DNA of 64,000 nucleotides from NCBI RefSeq assembly GCF_000222485.1, contig NC_015914.1, positions 4,694,001 through 4,758,000 on the forward strand, written 5' to 3'. Shown piece by piece: positions 62,510 to 64,000 of the stretch. Position 1 is the first letter of the stretch; the number at the start of each line of letters is the position of its first letter. A model generated the notes under the pieces. The model did not search any database and was not told the DNA's origin. It saw only the letters and a program-made list of their open reading frames with translations. The stretch is from Cyclobacterium marinum DSM 745 (lineage in GTDB: Bacteria; Bacteroidota; Bacteroidia; Cytophagales; Cyclobacteriaceae). The translations under genes were made by a program, and so were the position numbers.

Positions 62510-64000
62510 CTAAATGGCGATAGGGGCTGCAAGACAAGCATCCGGAATATTAAATGCATTGACCAATGGGACGGCGTCCTTACGGATATCCCAGCACAAT
62601 TGGTTCACCATTTTTCGGATGGCTTTGGATTTACCACCTTCCATATAGCCTTGCTCCAAATACCATCCATTGTGTTTCTCTATCTGATGCAAGGCATAAA
62701 GGTCGCAAAGTTGCTTTAGAACTTGCTTAAGTTCAGGGTCGCTTGTTTGCTCAATTTTTTCTATAAATTTCTCTAAAACAACTCTTTCAATAAATGCGAG
62801 ACTTAAAGTATAAAGGTGATGTTGGGCAACATTCACCGCATCAAATGGATCCATCCCTTCACTCATTAAGCGTTTTAACCTATTGGCTGCAGAATTTAGA
62901 ATGCTGTTTTCTCTGTAATAAAAAGCATTCATGTGAAATTCAGAATCTAAAAGGTGAGCCTCGCCTTTATTTCTGGTGATAATTAAATTCTTTTCGGTTA
63001 GGCTTGTTTTGGCTTTGGCTACCACATAGTCTATGATGGTAAACAAATTCATGTTTTCAAACTGTTCTTTGTATGCACTAAGCCGACTCTTGGCTACAAG
63101 TTGTAGCAATACTGTATTATCTCCCTCAAATGTGGTGTAAACATCTGAGTCATTTTTTAATGCATCAATCCTGTTTTCAGATAAGAAACCTTTGCCACCA
63201 CAAGCTTCTCTACATTCTTGTAGGGTCTCTGTATTGTGCCAAGTAACATAAGATTTTAGCCCTGCTGCCAATGCCTCAATTTCTTGCATTTCTTCTTCTT
63301 TCCTATTCAAAAAACGGTCAGTTACGTACTCCATGGCAAAGTGACAAGCATAAGTTTTAGCCAATAAAGGTAGCATTCTTCGTTGGTGCATTCGGTAGTT
63401 GAGAATGGGTACTTCTGCTGTGCCATCAGGCCCAAACTGCCTTCGTTTATCCGCATACCGTATGGCAATGGTTAGTCCGGATTTTGAGGCAGCAAGAGCT
63501 GAGCGGGGAATTCCAATCCTTCCGCCTACCAAGGTCCCCAACATGGTAAAGAACCTCTTATTGTCACTTGCTATAGGACTTTGAAAATTTCCCTTCTCAT
63601 CAACAGATGAAAATCTGTCCAGCATATTTTCCTTGGGTATTGTGATAGAGTCAAAACTTATCAAACCATTATCTACGCCATTTAAGCCCATTTTTCTTCC
63701 GCAATCGGTGATAGAAATGCCCGGTAAAGTTTTGCCTTCTTCATTTCGCAGTGGAACAATGAATGTACTTACTCCATAATCCTTTCCATCGATGATTAGC
63801 TTGGCAAATACAGTAGCCATCTTACCGTGAAGGGCTGCATTGCCGATGTATTCCTTCCTAGCATTAATATGGGGGGTATGGATTGTGAAGGTTTTTTCTT
63901 TGTGATTGTAAGTGGCAGTGGTTTCGATCCCTCGTACATTTGAACCATGATTGGTTTCAGTCATGGCAAAACAACCCGGAAGTTGTAAGCTTCCTATATC
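62510..64000 (-). CDS. Acyl-CoA oxidase/dehydrogenase (N-terminus beyond right window edge)
   Basis: The frame stays open to the window edge and reads SLQLPGCFAMTETNHGSNVR, which is the middle of the acyl-CoA dehydrogenase/oxidase fold, so about 280 or more N-terminal residues are outside. FAD/substrate-binding motifs include TETNHGSNVRGIETTA and YIGNAALHGKMA. RRQFGPDGTAEVPILNYR and CREACGGKGFLSENRI (loop near the catalytic Glu) follow, with an ACOX-type C-terminal helical domain. It catalyses the first oxidation of fatty-acyl-CoA in the cytoplasm. It is first in a unit with the SLC13 permease. Confidence 0.88.
   Translation of the reverse strand, partial: DIGSLQLPGCFAMTETNHGSNVRGIETTATYNHKEKTFTIHTPHINARKEYIGNAALHGKMATVFAKLIIDGKDYGVSTFIVPLRNEEGKTLPGISITDCGRKMGLNGVDNGLISFDSITIPKENMLDRFSSVDEKGNFQSPIASDNKRFFTMLGTLVGGRIGIPRSALAASKSGLTIAIRYADKRRQFGPDGTAEVPILNYRMHQRRMLPLLAKTYACHFAMEYVTDRFLNRKEEEMQEIEALAAGLKSYVTWHNTETLQECREACGGKGFLSENRIDALKNDSDVYTTFEGDNTVLLQLVAKSRLSAYKEQFENMNLFTIIDYVVAKAKTSLTEKNLIITRNKGEAHLLDSEFHMNAFYYRENSILNSAANRLKRLMSEGMDPFDAVNVAQHHLYTLSLAFIERVVLEKFIEKIEQTSDPELKQVLKQLCDLYALHQIEKHNGWYLEQGYMEGGKSKAIRKMVNQLCWDIRKDAVPLVNAFNIPDACLAAPIAI

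Noticed and set aside
1..64000. CRISPR arrays, rRNA, transposase, integrase or phage genes
   Set aside because: No regularly spaced repeats, rRNA sequence or mobile-element protein could be recognised on either strand.

Overview
The window looks like chromosomal DNA from a Bacteroidota member, most like the Cyclobacteriaceae (Cyclobacterium, Echinicola and Algoriphagus relatives), probably marine. The basis is its AT-rich DNA, two SusC/SusD outer-membrane uptake pairs, many lipoprotein signal peptides, three S1-type sulfatases, few Shine-Dalgarno sequences, and Bacteroidota-type promoter boxes (TAnnTTTG, once with TTG 19 bp upstream). The genus is inferred from gene content, not from a search. 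Genes at both window edges are cut: a VCBS/ASPIC-UnbV protein on the left and an acyl-CoA oxidase/dehydrogenase on the right.

Layout. 1-9.9 kb: first glycan-uptake locus, with a VCBS repeat protein, a leftward susC-susD pair, a beta-propeller lipoprotein and an iduronate-2-sulfatase-like sulfatase. 10.2-22.2 kb: housekeeping and accessory genes (NYN-LOTUS protein, membrane histidine kinase, DUF445 protein, EEP-family protein, a phospholipase C-rhodanese fusion, glycogen branching enzyme, trkA-trkH potassium uptake, a PhzF-like protein lacking its catalytic Glu). 22.5-26.8 kb: argB-argD-argC-argJ, ending at a strong terminator. 26.9-34.8 kb: small outer-membrane barrel, cytochrome c-propeller lipoprotein, a candidate small RNA with a tRNA-like 3' domain, an arginine-decarboxylase-like enzyme, a TPR histidine kinase and a TetR regulator. 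35.0-43.7 kb: second susC-susD locus with an alkaline-phosphatase-superfamily enzyme and a DUF5916 protein. 43.7-46.8 kb: a propeller plus alpha-toroid protein flanked by two direct copies of a repeat of about 205-210 bp. 46.9-50.0 kb: AraC regulator, aldehyde dehydrogenase and DUF779 protein. 50.1-54.9 kb: amidohydrolase, ABM-domain protein and cydA-cydB. 55.0-60.5 kb: exported lactonase, Tat-exported enolase-superfamily enzyme and two sulfatase lipoproteins. 60.7-64.0 kb: SLC13 permease and acyl-CoA oxidase.

How it fits together. The two uptake loci and three sulfatases suggest use of sulfated algal or animal glycans. No typical glycoside hydrolase or polysaccharide lyase is recognisable, apart from the uncertain alpha-toroid protein, so the substrates stay unknown. 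The points most worth a second look are the tRNA-like RNA at 29.9 kb, the repeat-flanked gene at 44-46 kb, the 21-bp-spaced direct repeats in front of the aldehyde dehydrogenase, the palindrome between the TetR gene and susC, the lipase-rhodanese fusion and the PhzF homologue with Ala in place of the catalytic Glu. No rRNA, canonical tRNA, CRISPR array, insertion-sequence transposase or prophage gene was seen.
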